This document shows, in pieces, positions 56,187 through 64,000 of a stretch of 64,000 nt of DNA (positions within the stretch are counted from its first letter, which is position 1; every line of letters begins with the position of its first letter). Both the position numbers and the translations under genes were made by a program. The stretch covers positions 1 through 64,000 of the forward strand of contig JASGFF010000001.1 in assembly GCA_047605685.1 (NCBI GenBank). Direction: 5' to 3'. Origin of the DNA: JAUASV01 sp047605685. Its GTDB lineage: Bacteria > Actinomycetota > Actinomycetes > Actinomycetales > Microbacteriaceae. The notes beneath the pieces were generated by a model. That model did not search any database. It was not told the origin of the DNA and saw only the letters and a list, made by a program, of their open reading frames with translations.

Positions 56187-57227
56187 TCAACTCTCACGCG
56201 GTGGGGCGGCCAGCGACCTACGGGCGACGTAGGCGCAGGGAAGGAGGTGCTCGCCGTTCTCGGCGTCGTCGGTCAGCAGCAGTGCGCCCGCTTCGAAGCC
56301 CATCCGCTGGTGGGGGAGGGCGATCGTGGTGAGCGGCGGATGCATCTGGTCGGCGAGATCGGGCTGGTCGTCGAATCCGACGATGCTGACATCATCGGGG
56401 CACTGCAGGCCGAGGGCTTGTGCGGCCATGAGCGCACCGCACGCCATGCGGTCGTTGCCGCAGATGATCGCGGTGGGCGCGTCCTCGGTGAGGGCAGCCA
56501 TCGCGAGGTCGTATCCCGACCCGACCTGGAACGTGCCGTACTCGCGTCGAACGGATGACGGGTCCACCCCCGCAGCGAGCGCGGCCTGATCGAGACCGCG
56601 TTCGCGCTGCTGGCACGCGTAGTCGTCTTTGGGGCCCCCGAGGAACACGACGCGCGAGTGCCCGGCGGCGAAGACCGCCGCCGCCGCCGATTCCCCACCC
56701 TGGAACTCGTCTGCGAGCACGACGATCGCGTCCGCGCGATCGGGCGGGAAGCAGTTCACGAACACGGTGCGCACGTCGGGCGTGCCTTCGATGGGGTGCA
56801 CCGTCTCGGGGCCGGGCGCCGCGTAGATGAGTCCCGCCACGCCCTGCTGCACGAGGCTCTTGACGGCTGCCTCGCCGTTGTCGGTGGTCTCGGCGGTCTC
56901 GACGACGAAGCACACGTATCCGGCTTGCTGCAGCGCCTGCTGCACACCGAGCACGATCTGACCTGCGTAGGGCTGCGAGACGATACGGTCGGCGATGACC
57001 CCCACGGTGTACGACCGGTTGGACCGAAGTGATTGCGCCGCGCGGTTCGGGGTGAAGCGCAGATCCTTCGCGGCCTGCAGAATGCGTGCGCGGGTCTCCT
57101 CGGCGACGGAGACGTCGCGGCGATCGTTGAGCACGAACGACACCGTGGGTTGCGACACCCCGGCGCGCCGCGCTACATCCTTCATCGTGACTCGGCGCGG
57201 TTGCTCCTCTGGCACGCGGTTCGCCAT
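56187..57227 (-). CDS. LacI-family repressor of the fructan module
   Basis: 346 residues. N-terminal HTH TMKDVARRAGVSQPTVSFVLN (about 14-34) with hinge helix RFTPNRAAQSLRSNRSYTVGV, then a periplasmic-binding-protein-like ligand domain ending IALPHQRMGFEAGALLL. GGAGAG precedes ATG-57227. Shares an operon with the GH32-like gene and faces the sugar importer across two ATACGTAT palindromes, its likely operators. Confidence 0.94.
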   Translation of the reverse strand: MANRVPEEQPRRVTMKDVARRAGVSQPTVSFVLNDRRDVSVAEETRARILQAAKDLRFTPNRAAQSLRSNRSYTVGVIADRIVSQPYAGQIVLGVQQALQQAGYVCFVVETAETTDNGEAAVKSLVQQGVAGLIYAAPGPETVHPIEGTPDVRTVFVNCFPPDRADAIVVLADEFQGGESAAAAVFAAGHSRVVFLGGPKDDYACQQRERGLDQAALAAGVDPSSVRREYGTFQVGSGYDLAMAALTEDAPTAIICGNDRMACGALMAAQALGLQCPDDVSIVGFDDQPDLADQMHPPLTTIALPHQRMGFEAGALLLTDDAENGEHLLPCAYVARRSLAAPPRES

Positions 57228-57262
57228 CGTCTCTCCGTTCGTCGCTCGCAACATGCTAGTGC

Positions 57263-57274
57263 CAATACGTATTG
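57263..57274. promoter_or_regulatory. LacI operator 1
   Basis: Perfect palindrome CAATACGTATTG, 36 nt upstream of the lacI start; an AT-rich LacI-type site with a central CG. Confidence 0.75.
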
Positions 57275-57308
57275 CCAACTTCGCACCGAGCCTGTAGGCT
57301 CGCGTCGC

Positions 57309-57320
57309 AAATACGTATTG
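57309..57320. promoter_or_regulatory. LacI operator 2
   Basis: AATACGTATT core within AAATACGTATTG, 46 bp centre-to-centre from operator 1 and 45 nt before the importer gene. Paired sites on the divergent promoter would let one repressor control both operons. Confidence 0.75.
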
Positions 57321-57364
57321 GCCCCGCTGTGGCGGAGTCGATGATCGCTCAGAGAGGAGCGACG

Positions 57365-58759
57365 ATGAGTAATGGACTGAGTGCTCCCATCAGCCGCCGG
57401 ACGCTGTTCCAATGGGGAGGTGCCGGGCTCGCGTTGGCCGGCATCGGAACTCTCGCTGCCTGCTCCACGAGCGGCGGGTCGTCGTCCGGCACGATCAAGA
57501 TGCTGTACTTCGGCGAGCAGAGCGCCGCGACCACACTCCAGAAGGCCATCCAGCCCGCGATCACGAAGCTCGACAAAAGCGCCACCCTCGAGGTCACCGC
57601 CATCAACGGCACCGACTGGAACGACTTCCTCTCGAAGGTGCTGACGCAGATCGCCGCCGGAGACGCACCGGACATCGTGAGCGTCGCGACCGAGGGACAG
57701 CAGCTGCTGGCCTCGAAGAGCCTGCTCACCCCTCTCGATGACCTCGTCACCGCCAATCTCTCCGACCTGCACACCTACTTCACCGGCGTGCATCCGGCGC
57801 TCGTCGAGTCCACCATGTACGACGGCCACCTCTACACCCTCCCCGACAGCTTCAATGCGGGCAGCATGTTCTACTCCGCCGACCTGTTCGAGAAGGCCGG
57901 TCTCTCCCAGCCGGCGCAGGGGTGGACCCTCGATGACTTCGACGCTTCGGCGCGAAGCATCGCGAAGCTGGGCGGCAACTCCTACGGCTTCGACTGGGTC
58001 GTGCGCCTCTGGGGCAGCTGGACCTCGTTCCTCTACGCGAACGACGGCAACCTGCTCGAGGAGGGCAAGTACTCCGGCGGCGACTGGCTGTGGAAGAGCA
58101 CGGCCTTCTCCGACAACGCCTACGGGGTGAGCGGGCGTAAGGGCGGCTGGAAGTGGGGCGACCCGACGGCAAACTCCGACGCCGCGATCGAGGCGCTCGA
58201 ATACGTGATCGACCTGCAGAAATCCGGGGTGTCGCCGTCGCCGGATGTGGGCGGCGGCTCGACGCTGCAGGGCCTGTTCGCCTCCGGCCGCATCGGCATG
58301 ACCATCGGCGGCGGCTTCTGGGCGGGCGGCCTGCACAACGCGGGCATGGAGGACGGAAGCTTCGACGTGCAGTACTTCCCCACCTGGAAGAGCAACAAGT
58401 CACTGTTCGGCGCCGGCGGGTACGGCATCTTCGACTCGTCGCAGAAGAAGGACCTCGCCTTCGAGGTCATCAAGCTCATGGTGCAGCCGGAGAGCTTCGA
58501 CGAGCTCTGGCCGGGCAATGTCACGACCCCGGGACAGAAGTCGCTGATGACCGCCGAGCGCTACGCCGACACCGGGCCGAAGAACTGGTCGGTCTTCTAC
58601 GACCAGCTCGAGAACTCGGTACCGATCTCGGCTCCGCCGTACTACAACGCTCTCGCGACCGCGCTCAACCAGCGCACGACGGAGGCCATCTCATCCGGCA
58701 ACGCCAAGAAGGCGCTGGACGGTCTGCAGAGCGACATCGAGACGGCCGCAGCGTCGTGA
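57365..58759 (+). CDS. Sugar ABC transporter substrate-binding lipoprotein
   Basis: 464 residues, SBP family 1. Twin-arginine-like leader SRRTLFQ (residues 10-16) and lipobox TLAAC (Cys33), so possibly Tat-exported. The mature protein shows AAGDAPDIVSVATEG, TLPDSFNAGSMFYSADLFEKAG and the C-terminal helix bundle of carbohydrate receptors. AGGAG lies before ATG. First gene of the rightward fructan operon. Confidence 0.93.
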   Translation: MSNGLSAPISRRTLFQWGGAGLALAGIGTLAACSTSGGSSSGTIKMLYFGEQSAATTLQKAIQPAITKLDKSATLEVTAINGTDWNDFLSKVLTQIAAGDAPDIVSVATEGQQLLASKSLLTPLDDLVTANLSDLHTYFTGVHPALVESTMYDGHLYTLPDSFNAGSMFYSADLFEKAGLSQPAQGWTLDDFDASARSIAKLGGNSYGFDWVVRLWGSWTSFLYANDGNLLEEGKYSGGDWLWKSTAFSDNAYGVSGRKGGWKWGDPTANSDAAIEALEYVIDLQKSGVSPSPDVGGGSTLQGLFASGRIGMTIGGGFWAGGLHNAGMEDGSFDVQYFPTWKSNKSLFGAGGYGIFDSSQKKDLAFEVIKLMVQPESFDELWPGNVTTPGQKSLMTAERYADTGPKNWSVFYDQLENSVPISAPPYYNALATALNQRTTEAISSGNAKKALDGLQSDIETAAAS

Positions 58760-59700
58760 CCTCCGAAGCACTCACCGTCCGCCGGCGCGAGACGGAGGCC
58801 TCGCACCGGCCGGGCGCGCGCCGTACGAGGCGCCGCGAGAGGTCGTTCGGCTACGCGATGATCGTGCCGGCCGTGATCCTGGTCGCGGTCTTCACGCTCG
58901 GCCCGATCCTCGCCTCGCTCGGACTCTCCTTTACCTCGTGGGACGTGTTCACCGCCCCGAAGTGGGTCGGTCTCGACAACTACGTCGAGCTATTCACGAA
59001 CGGTCCCGTCATGGCGTCGTTCGGGGTCACGATCGTGCTCGCGGTGGCGATCGTCATCCTGCAGATCTCGCTCGGGATGCTACTGGCGGTGCTGGCGAAT
59101 GCCCGCAGGCGGAACGCGACCCGCGTCTTCTTCCGCACGTCGTTCTACCTGCCGCTGCTCGCATCCACCGCCGCGGTGTCGATCTTCATGGGGTACATCT
59201 TCGACGCCAAGTTCGGGCTCGTGAACTACTACCTCAGCGCCATCGGGCTGCCGGAGATCCCGTGGCTGACGGATCCGTTCTGGGCCAAGGTCACCATCGT
59301 CCTCATCGTCGTGTGGCAGCAGGTCGGGTTCACTTTCGTGCTCTTCGTCGCCGCGCTCATGTCGGTGCCGACCGACGTGCAGGAGGCGGCGGTGATCGAC
59401 GGGGCCGGTCCGTGGCGGATGCTCTTGCGCGTCAAGATCCCGCTGATCAGCCCGACCATCCTCTTCGCGACGGTGATCGCGATGATCAACGCGATGCAGC
59501 TGTTCGACCAGCCCTTCATCATGACGAAGGGCGGTCCGGGCACGGCCACGACCACCGCGACGATCTCCCTCTATCAGGCCGGATTCCAGAACCTGCAGTT
59601 CGGGTTCGCCTCGGCTATCGCGATCCTTCTGCTGGTCATCATCGGCGCGATCACCGCAGTCCAGTTCATCGCCTCACGAAAGCTGGTGTTCTACCAATGA
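58756..59700 (+). CDS. Sugar ABC transporter permease (MalF-type)
   Basis: 314 residues, six membrane segments after a basic N-terminal tail of about 30. EAA loop VQEAAVIDGAGPWRMLLRVKIP. Its GTG overlaps the receptor stop by 4 nt. Confidence 0.94.
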   Translation: MTSEALTVRRRETEASHRPGARRTRRRERSFGYAMIVPAVILVAVFTLGPILASLGLSFTSWDVFTAPKWVGLDNYVELFTNGPVMASFGVTIVLAVAIVILQISLGMLLAVLANARRRNATRVFFRTSFYLPLLASTAAVSIFMGYIFDAKFGLVNYYLSAIGLPEIPWLTDPFWAKVTIVLIVVWQQVGFTFVLFVAALMSVPTDVQEAAVIDGAGPWRMLLRVKIPLISPTILFATVIAMINAMQLFDQPFIMTKGGPGTATTTATISLYQAGFQNLQFGFASAIAILLLVIIGAITAVQFIASRKLVFYQ

Positions 59701-60611
59701 CGACCGCACCCGTCCTCGAGCCGATGCGCGGCGCGGTGCCTCCGCCCGCCGACGAGGCGCGTGCCGCCCGGGTCGCGCGTCGGCGACGACTCGCAGCGTC
59801 CGTGGGGCGCATCGTCGGCCTGATCATCCTGATCATCGCCGCCGTGTTCGCCCTCGGGCCGCTGCTGTGGACGCTGACGACATCGCTGCGCACCCCAGCC
59901 GAGTCGTTCAGCAACCCGCCGCAGTGGATCCCACTGTCATGGGACTTCAGCAACTACGCGGCCGTCTTCGACCAGATCCCGATCGGCCAGTTCTTCTTCA
60001 ACAGCGTGATCGTCACCCTGCTGATCGTCGTGGGCCAGACCATCACCTGCACGCTGTCGGGCTATGCGTTCGCCATGGTCAGCTTTCCCGGCAAGAACAT
60101 CATCTTCGGCATCTTCCTCGCCACGATGATGGTGCCGATCCAGACGATCATCATCCCGGTCTTCGTGATCCTCAAGACGGTCGGGCTGACCGGATCGATC
60201 GCGTCGCTCATCGTTCCGGCGCTGGGCAGCGCGTTCGGCACCTTCCTCATGCGGCAGTACTTCATGCAGATGCCGAGGGAGCTGGGCGAGGCGGCCCGTA
60301 TCGACGGCGCGAGCCATTTCGGTGTCTTCCGTCACGTGTACGCGCGGATGGCGAGCCCGGCGATCGCGACGCTCGCGATCCTGAACTTCTCCGGCTTCTG
60401 GGCCGAGTACTACCGGCCGCTGATCTTCCTCAGCCAGCAGGACACCTTCACCCTGCCGCTCGGGCTCGTGGGGTTGCAGGGCAACCTGGGCACCGGGTCG
60501 ATCTCGGTCGTGCTCGCGGGAGTCGTGCTCACGATGATCCCGAGCGTCCTGCTGTTCATTTTCGCCCAGCGCTACTTCATCGAAGGCGTCACGGCGGGAT
60601 CGTCGCGATGA
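59697..60611 (+). CDS. Sugar ABC transporter permease (MalG-type)
   Basis: 304 residues, six membrane segments. EAA loop LGEAARIDGASHFGVFRHVYAR. ATGA overlaps both neighbours. No ATPase is encoded in this operon; a shared MsiK-type ATPase elsewhere is the usual solution in Actinobacteria. Confidence 0.94.
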   Translation: MTTAPVLEPMRGAVPPPADEARAARVARRRRLAASVGRIVGLIILIIAAVFALGPLLWTLTTSLRTPAESFSNPPQWIPLSWDFSNYAAVFDQIPIGQFFFNSVIVTLLIVVGQTITCTLSGYAFAMVSFPGKNIIFGIFLATMMVPIQTIIIPVFVILKTVGLTGSIASLIVPALGSAFGTFLMRQYFMQMPRELGEAARIDGASHFGVFRHVYARMASPAIATLAILNFSGFWAEYYRPLIFLSQQDTFTLPLGLVGLQGNLGTGSISVVLAGVVLTMIPSVLLFIFAQRYFIEGVTAGSSR

Positions 60612-61972
60612 GCCGCGCAGACCACCACAGCCCGCAGTTCCACCTGCGCCTGCCGCGCGGATACGTCAACGATCCGAACGGCCCCATCGACATCGACGGA
60701 CGGGCGCACCTGTACTTCCAGTCCCGCCCACGGGTGGATCTCGACATCCCCGTCGAATGGGGTCACGCGTCCAGCGACGACCTCGTGCGCTGGACGCTGC
60801 ACCGGCCGGCGATCGTCCCCGTTCCCGGCGGAGCGGACTCCGGCGGCGTGTGGTCGGGCAACACCGTGATGCACGAGGGGACGGTGCGCGCGTACTACTC
60901 GGGCAAGGTCGATCACAGCCCGTACCAGTCGGTGCTGCTCGCGGAGTCCTTCGACGGCGGAGCGACGTTCGGGCCGCCCCGGCAGGTCGTGGACGACCCG
61001 GCACCGGACGAGGGCGTGACGATGTTCCGCGACCCCTTCGTCTGGAGGGACGGCGACACCTGGGCGATGGGGGTCGGCGCGGCGGGGGCCGACGAGATGG
61101 CCTCGATCCGCCTGTACCGCTCCGACGACGGGGTGACGTGGGAGCGCGCCGCCGATCTGGCCGCGCTGCGCCGGTCCACGATCGACGGGGTCGACACCGG
61201 CGAAGGGTGGGAGTGTCCACAGGTGCTGCACGCGGACGGCACGGAGATCGCGCTCGTCGCGGCGTGGTCGCACGCGGGCGGACCCGGTCGGGTGCTCGCC
61301 TTCGCTCTGGGCGAGGAGCCGCATCCCCGTCCCGTCGACGACGGGCAGAACTTCTACGCGGCGGCCGTCATGCGTGACGGCTCGTGGGGCCCGGTCGTCT
61401 TCGGTTGGATCACCGAGGGGCGCAGCGACGACTGGTCCGCGCAGGCGGGATGGTCGGGGGCGATCACGCTGCCCCGGCACATGCGGCTGCGTTCGGGGCT
61501 GCCCGCGTCCGAGCCCCATCCGGTCGTCGATTCGCTCCGGATCGGTGCGCCCCGGCCCGCGCACGGCGCAACCGTCGGGGCGCAGACCGAGATCGTGCTT
61601 CCGACGGCGATCACGGGTCGCATCCGGCTGCGGTACTCGGCCGCGGAGCACCTCGACGTCGTCGTGGATGCGGAGGCCGGCACGGTCGCCGTCGATCGGT
61701 CACGATCCAGCGCCGACGAGCGCGCAGACGGCGGCGTGGCCGTTGCGCGGATGGCCTTCGACGATTCGTCCGGTCGTCCCGCGGTGCGCGTGTTCGTCGA
61801 CGGTTCGGTCATCGAGGTGTTCACGAGCGCCGGACGCGTGATCACGACCCGCGCCTACCCGACGCAACCGCCGCCGTGGACCATCGAAGCGCCCGAGCAC
61901 GCGCTGGCCTGGGAGCTGGAATGCGCGCTGGGATCGGAGACGCCCGCCCGCGCATCCGCCGTGGCGCTGTGA
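60608..61972 (+). CDS. GH32 beta-fructofuranosidase / levanase-type enzyme
   Basis: 454 residues. Nucleophile block YVNDPNGPI (Asp22), FRDPFVWRDGD (about 140) and GWECPQVL with the acid/base Glu (about 200). C-terminal beta-sandwich from about 320. No signal peptide, so intracellular cleavage of sucrose or short fructans. Coupled by 4-nt overlaps to the permease and the fructokinase. Confidence 0.95.
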   Translation: MSRADHHSPQFHLRLPRGYVNDPNGPIDIDGRAHLYFQSRPRVDLDIPVEWGHASSDDLVRWTLHRPAIVPVPGGADSGGVWSGNTVMHEGTVRAYYSGKVDHSPYQSVLLAESFDGGATFGPPRQVVDDPAPDEGVTMFRDPFVWRDGDTWAMGVGAAGADEMASIRLYRSDDGVTWERAADLAALRRSTIDGVDTGEGWECPQVLHADGTEIALVAAWSHAGGPGRVLAFALGEEPHPRPVDDGQNFYAAAVMRDGSWGPVVFGWITEGRSDDWSAQAGWSGAITLPRHMRLRSGLPASEPHPVVDSLRIGAPRPAHGATVGAQTEIVLPTAITGRIRLRYSAAEHLDVVVDAEAGTVAVDRSRSSADERADGGVAVARMAFDDSSGRPAVRVFVDGSVIEVFTSAGRVITTRAYPTQPPPWTIEAPEHALAWELECALGSETPARASAVAL

Positions 61973-62934
61973 CGGTGGACCGCGAATCGGACGGGGGATC
62001 CGGGCCGTCCATCGTCGTGGTGGGCGAGGCTCTGATCGACATCGTCGACGATGGATCCCCGCGGGAGATCCCCGGGGGCAGCCCCGCGAACGTCGCACTG
62101 GGGCTCGGCCGACTCGGTGCGCCCGTCGAGTTCGTGACGTGGCTCGGAGACGACGATCGTGGTCATCGGATCGCGGCGCACCTCGAGGCCTCAGGAGTGC
62201 GACTGGCGGCAGGTGGGACCGGCGCGGCTCACACATCGACGGCGACGGTGCGGCTCGCCTCCGACGGGCAACCGCGGTACGAGTTCGACGTGCAGTGGGA
62301 CCCGCCGCGCGTGGCGGAGACCCCCGGATGGCTGCACGTCGGATCCATCGGCGCCTTCCTTCAGCCGGGCGCATCGACGGTGCGCGATCTCGTAACGCGC
62401 ACGGCGTCGGCCGGGGGTGTCGTGTCGTTCGACCCGAACATCCGCCCCGCGCTCCTGCCGGCCCCGGCGCAGGCGCGGGAGGACTTCGAGCGGCTCGCCG
62501 CGCAGACGAACGTGCTCAAGCTCTCTGACGAAGACGCCGCGTGGCTCTATCCCGCTTGCGATACCGACGAGGTCGTCGATCGTGTGCTGCAGCTCGGCGT
62601 CGAGCTCGTGGTCGTGACCTCGGGCCCACGGGGATCGGTGCTCGCGACGCGCGCCGAGCGAGTCCTCGTGCCCGGAGTGAGCGTGGTCGTGGCAGACACC
62701 GTGGGCGCCGGTGACACGTACATGGCAGCCCTGATCTGGCAACTCGCCCGCAAGTCGACGTCCCGGATATCCGCACTCGATGCGCGCGACCTGGCGAGCA
62801 TCGGGGCGACGAGCACGCTGGCCGCCGCGATCACGGTCTCACGACGCGGGGCCGATCTGCCGTCGGACGTCGACCTGGCGGGCGTACTGCCCGTCAAGAC
62901 ATGGCCCGTCAAGACATGGCCCGTCGAGACATGA
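61969..62934 (+). CDS. PfkB-family fructokinase
   Basis: 321 residues. GEALIDIVDDG and GGSPANVALGLGRLGAP at the N-terminus, signature DTVGAGDTYMAALIWQ with the catalytic Asp near residue 250. Phosphorylates the fructose released by the GH32 enzymes. The last 13 residues repeat VKTWP, encoded by a 15-bp tandem repeat that runs to the stop codon. GTG overlaps the upstream stop by 4 nt. Confidence 0.93.
   Translation: MTVDRESDGGSGPSIVVVGEALIDIVDDGSPREIPGGSPANVALGLGRLGAPVEFVTWLGDDDRGHRIAAHLEASGVRLAAGGTGAAHTSTATVRLASDGQPRYEFDVQWDPPRVAETPGWLHVGSIGAFLQPGASTVRDLVTRTASAGGVVSFDPNIRPALLPAPAQAREDFERLAAQTNVLKLSDEDAAWLYPACDTDEVVDRVLQLGVELVVVTSGPRGSVLATRAERVLVPGVSVVVADTVGAGDTYMAALIWQLARKSTSRISALDARDLASIGATSTLAAAITVSRRGADLPSDVDLAGVLPVKTWPVKTWPVET
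62890..62934 (+). repeat. 15-bp tandem repeat at the 3' end of the fructokinase gene
   Basis: Three copies of CCCGTCAAGACATGG; the last one changes to end in the TGA stop. Confidence 0.88.
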
Positions 62935-62977
62935 CGCACCGAGAATGAGACGGCTGCGCATCGTGGTTGTGCACCAG

Positions 62978-63004
62978 CCCTGGCATCCGCCCCGGCTGCC
63001 AGGG
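62978..63004 (+). terminator. Hairpin after the fructan operon
   Basis: CCCTGGCA / TGCCAGGG with an 11-nt loop, 43 nt after the fructokinase stop. A second, imperfect stem (GGGTGC..GCACGCCC) follows up to 63036. No other feature is seen before the tRNA. Confidence 0.5.
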
Positions 63005-63091
63005 GGTGCGAATTGCAGGCAGATTGCACGCCCCACCGAGTGAGAGTCAGACCGTCCGAGGAATCTGCGTTCTGACCGACGCTTCCTTCGG

Positions 63092-63164
63092 TGCGCCCGG
63101 AGGGACTCGAACCCCCAACCTTCTGATCCGTAGTCAGATGCTCTATCCATTGAGCTACGGGCGC
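63092..63164 (-). tRNA. tRNA-Arg (anticodon ACG)
   Basis: 73 nt, minus strand. Acceptor GCGCCCG / CGGGCGC, D-arm GCTC..GAGC, anticodon stem TCTGA / TCAGA with loop CTACGGA (ACG), and TTCGAGT in the T-loop. The discriminator is A; CCA is not encoded. The wobble A would be converted to inosine by TadA. The 3' end faces the fructan module, a typical integration orientation. Confidence 0.97.
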
Positions 63165-63243
63165 AGGTGCCGATCGGCAACCCGACGACTATACCAGCGT
63201 CACACGGCCTGGCGGACCGGGCCGCCCGGCCGTGACGACGCCA

Positions 63244-63393
63244 CTACACGTTGCGCCGGATGAAGCCGATGAGGGCGGTGATGGCGAACAGCACGAGGCC
63301 GACGATGGCGAGCCAGAGCAGGCCCTTGACCACGAAGCCGAGGATCGCGAGGACGGCCCAGAGCACGAGCAGGAAGATGACGAGTCCCAACAT
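63244..63393 (-). CDS. Small hydrophobic membrane protein
   Basis: 49 residues, MLGLVIFLLVLWAVLAILGF continuing through a second hydrophobic stretch to FIRRNV. Two membrane helices with a short Lys-containing turn. Conserved-looking in Actinobacteria but of unknown role. TAGCGT lies 7 nt before ATG (leaderless). Divergent from cofD with start codons 25 nt apart. Confidence 0.75.
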   Translation of the reverse strand: MLGLVIFLLVLWAVLAILGFVVKGLLWLAIVGLVLFAITALIGFIRRNV

Positions 63394-63400
63394 GTGGCCA

Positions 63401-63410
63401 ACGCTACGCT
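63401..63410. promoter_or_regulatory. Overlapping divergent -10 boxes (small membrane protein / cofD)
   Basis: ACGCTACGCT holds TAGCGT on the minus strand (63401-63406) and TACGCT on the plus strand (63405-63410), sharing the central TA. Each is 7 nt from its start codon, the same geometry as at proC. Confidence 0.7.
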
Positions 63411-63417
63411 GACCGGC

Positions 63418-64000
63418 GTGCGGATCACAGTGCTGGCCGGGGGTGTCGGAGGTTCCCGGTTCCTTGTCGGGGTGCGCGCGATGGAGCCGGCGCCGGAGAT
63501 CACCGCGATCGTGAACACCGGCGACGACGCCTGGGTCGCCGGGCTGCGCATCGCCCCCGATCTGGACACGATCATGTACCGGCTCGCCGGGGTGAACGAC
63601 GAGGAGCGCGGCTGGGGCCGGGCCGGCGAGAGCGAGCGCGTGAGCGCCGAGCTGAGCGCCTGGGGGGTCGGCTGGCCGTGGTTCACGCTCGGCGACCTCG
63701 ACCTCGGCGCCCACATCGCGCGCACCGCCTGGCTGCGCGAGGGTGCGAGCCTGAGCGAGGCGACCCGCCGGTTGGCATCCCGCTGGGACCTCGGCGTCGC
63801 GCTGCTGCCGGCGACCGACGACGAGCAGCAGACCTGGGTGCGGCTCGCCGACGGCGAGTCGATGCACTTCCAGGAGTGGTGGGTGCGGCTGCGCGCCGGC
63901 CGGCCCGCCATCGGCTTCGAGGCGCGCGGTGAGGCCCGGCCGGCACCCGGCGTGCTCGAGGCGATCGCGGATGCCGACGCCGTGCTGCTCGCCCCGAGCA
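63418..64000 (+). CDS. cofD: 2-Phospho-L-lactate transferase CofD/FbiA (5' part)
   Basis: Coenzyme F420 biosynthesis: joins the phospho-lactate or phosphoenolpyruvate moiety to Fo. 194 codons are visible; the C-terminus is outside. ITVLAGGVGGSRFLVG at the N-terminus is the nucleotide site, followed by VNTGDDAWVAGLRIAPDLDTIMYRLAG, a family hallmark, and FTLGDLDLGAHIARTAWL. GTG-63418 is 7 nt from TACGCT (leaderless). Confidence 0.96.
   Translation, partial: MRITVLAGGVGGSRFLVGVRAMEPAPEITAIVNTGDDAWVAGLRIAPDLDTIMYRLAGVNDEERGWGRAGESERVSAELSAWGVGWPWFTLGDLDLGAHIARTAWLREGASLSEATRRLASRWDLGVALLPATDDEQQTWVRLADGESMHFQEWWVRLRAGRPAIGFEARGEARPAPGVLEAIADADAVLLAPS

Noticed and set aside
10537..62934. CRISPR array
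   Set aside because: All repeats are 15-18 bp tandem units without spacers, mostly inside genes; no cas genes are present.
54162..63092. Duplicated tRNA-Arg 3' end marking an attachment site
   Set aside because: No second copy of the terminal tRNA sequence was found to the left within the window, and no integrase gene is present.

Overview
The window is high-GC DNA from an actinobacterium, most likely a Microbacteriaceae member (order Micrococcales). The evidence is the tiny bS22 ribosomal protein, the actinobacterial split of men genes, a BldC-type regulator, a ResABC cytochrome c system, an F420 gene (cofD) and very common leaderless starts, in which a TANNNT -10 box lies 6-9 nt before ATG or GTG. 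Dense gene packing with 1-4 nt overlaps is the rule. Many long antisense reading frames exist only because of the GC content.

Layout. 0-5.3 kb: menaquinone genes (menE partial, menB, menC) around an orphan pair of membrane histidine-kinase-like proteins. 5.4-11.3 kb: a CHAP-domain wall hydrolase and the cytochrome c maturation set (phosphoglycerate-mutase-like, resA, ccdA, resB, ccsB). 11.3-25.6 kb: housekeeping genes (aspS, small conserved genes, a HAD phosphatase, bS22, BldC-like, ktrBA potassium uptake, proC, a cation efflux protein, an amidotransferase, TetR, tadA, upp, an unusual winged-helix regulator behind a leaderless cysteine-ended small ORF, and an aldo/keto reductase). 25.6-28.4 kb: a candidate small RNA, a MarR regulator and the pseudouridine degradation pair.

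28.5-37.3 kb is a quaternary-amine (betaine-type) catabolic unit. It contains a Rieske oxygenase, a Rieske ferredoxin, a ferredoxin reductase, an OpuC-type ABC importer, a monomeric-sarcosine-oxidase-like flavoenzyme and an HTH_30 regulator. The substrate would be imported, oxidatively demethylated and then demethylated further. A near-identical 18/19-bp motif upstream of the oxidase operon and of the neighbouring PLP lyase gene suggests one regulon.

38.8-54.2 kb is the most interesting region: a D-amino-acid/D-peptide utilisation locus. An N-acyl-D-amino-acid deacylase and a D-threonine-aldolase-like PLP enzyme face an M55 D-aminopeptidase, a complete Dpp-type peptide importer, a cytoplasmic S12 serine hydrolase, an M20 deacylase, a COG3375 GNAT acyltransferase, an N-acylamino-acid racemase and a PucR regulator. 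The GNAT, racemase and M20 trio matches the succinylate-racemise-desuccinylate route that converts D- to L-amino acids irreversibly. Here it appears joined to peptide import and D-specific peptidases.

54.2-62.9 kb is a fructan/sucrose-type module: a LacI regulator with a GH32-like enzyme, divergent from a sugar ABC importer, a second GH32 enzyme and a PfkB fructokinase, with two LacI operators between. It is bracketed by transposase remnants (IS1380-like and IS3-like) on the left and tRNA-Arg(ACG) on the right, which suggests acquisition. The window ends with a small membrane protein and the start of cofD.
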